Source: Rhodobacterales bacterium HKCCE3408
GTDB taxonomy: Bacteria; Pseudomonadota; Alphaproteobacteria; Rhodobacterales; Rhodobacteraceae
Assembly (NCBI GenBank): GCA_015689705.1
Contig: WVSN01000011.1
Span: 1 to 64,000, forward strand
DNA length: 64,000 bases
Reading direction: 5' to 3'
Shown: positions 63,842 to 64,000 of the stretch, one piece after another
How the letters are laid out: each line of letters begins with the position of its first letter
How positions within the stretch are numbered: position 1 is the first letter of the stretch
Notes under the pieces: model-generated
The model's input: the letters and a program-made list of their open reading frames with translations, nothing else
Told to the model about the DNA's origin: nothing
Databases searched by the model: none
Program-made: the position numbers and the translations under genes

Positions 63842-64000
63842 GCTCGGATTGCCCCGTATCTTGTGGTCGCCCGGACTGGCGACACTTCATCGTCTACGGG
63901 ATTTCACGTTTAGGGGATTCGGTCGGTCAGGGCAAGCGCGCTGGACCGGCCTTTGAGTGAACGCCGCGGCATGTGGTGCCGACCTATCCCCGAATACCGG

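Noticed and set aside
63842-64000. secG upstream of pyrG
   Set aside because: No reading frame with two hydrophobic helices is visible in the last 159 bases; the gene may lie beyond the window or be absent.

Overview
The window is a GC-rich (well above 60%) chromosomal segment from an alphaproteobacterium, most likely a Rhodobacteraceae (Roseobacter-lineage) species. The support is the gene content and order (serS-surE-pcm-nlpD-like beside yajC-secD-secF; a phaZ/phaC-phaP-phaR block; a PopZ-like acidic protein next to a TolC-type channel) and the close resemblance of the small proteins to ones I know from that family. No rRNA, CRISPR array, prophage or intact insertion sequence is visible. 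One tRNA (Leu-UAA, CCA encoded) is present.

Layout. 1-4990: a truncated gene at the left edge, a PIMT-like methyltransferase, a TolC-family channel, a PopZ-like acidic protein with a hexamer-encoded Glu-Ala tract, and a rhomboid protease. 5006-11319: efp, a small conserved protein, tRNA-Leu, apt, a DUF2927-type protein, mtnP, a flavin reductase, a GNAT, an unpaired BrnA-like antitoxin and an SPFH-like protein. 11320-11906: gene-free DNA with a 166-bp tandem repeat built around long hairpins. 11907-20999: carB, an esterase, an SMR transporter, a cyclopropane synthase-type methyltransferase, and nlpD-like/pcm/surE. 21000-23300: a less conserved patch with a signal-peptide gene that appears split by a frameshift. 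23304-31750: serS, a trypsin-like protease, yajC-secDF, TauE, an Mth938-like protein, a protein with a 17-residue C-terminal repeat, a DUF1194 protein and a glyoxalase. 31778-34283: a DUF817 membrane protein, thyX, a small protein and a cold-shock protein.

34469-37041 holds the most interesting locus: a four-gene leftward operon of a DUF2282 secreted precursor with four Cys, a DUF692/MNIO enzyme, a DUF2063 partner and a DoxX membrane protein. This is the architecture of a bufferin-type (ribosomally made, post-translationally modified, metal-binding) system. 37360-44112: a small membrane protein, thrS, an MFS transporter, an ArsR-SRPBCC fusion with a MAPEG protein, and two alpha/beta hydrolases. 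44202-48704: the polyhydroxyalkanoate block, with TGC/GCA-rich inverted repeats that look like PhaR operators. 48738-51540: a polytopic membrane protein, a GFA protein and a DegT-type aminotransferase. 51657-58850: a Puu-like gamma-glutamylation set (FAD amine oxidoreductase, glutamine-synthetase-like ligase, class I amidotransferase) with a polar amino acid/amine ABC transporter, interrupted by a dihydrofolate-reductase-like gene. 58967-63841: a PhnD-like protein without signal peptide, a TerB-like protein, a PhzF protein, an outer-membrane beta-barrel protein, a DUF1330 protein and pyrG.

Most genes are tightly packed with ATGA overlaps, so many functional links come from translational coupling. 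All assignments come from reading motifs and context; no database search was run.
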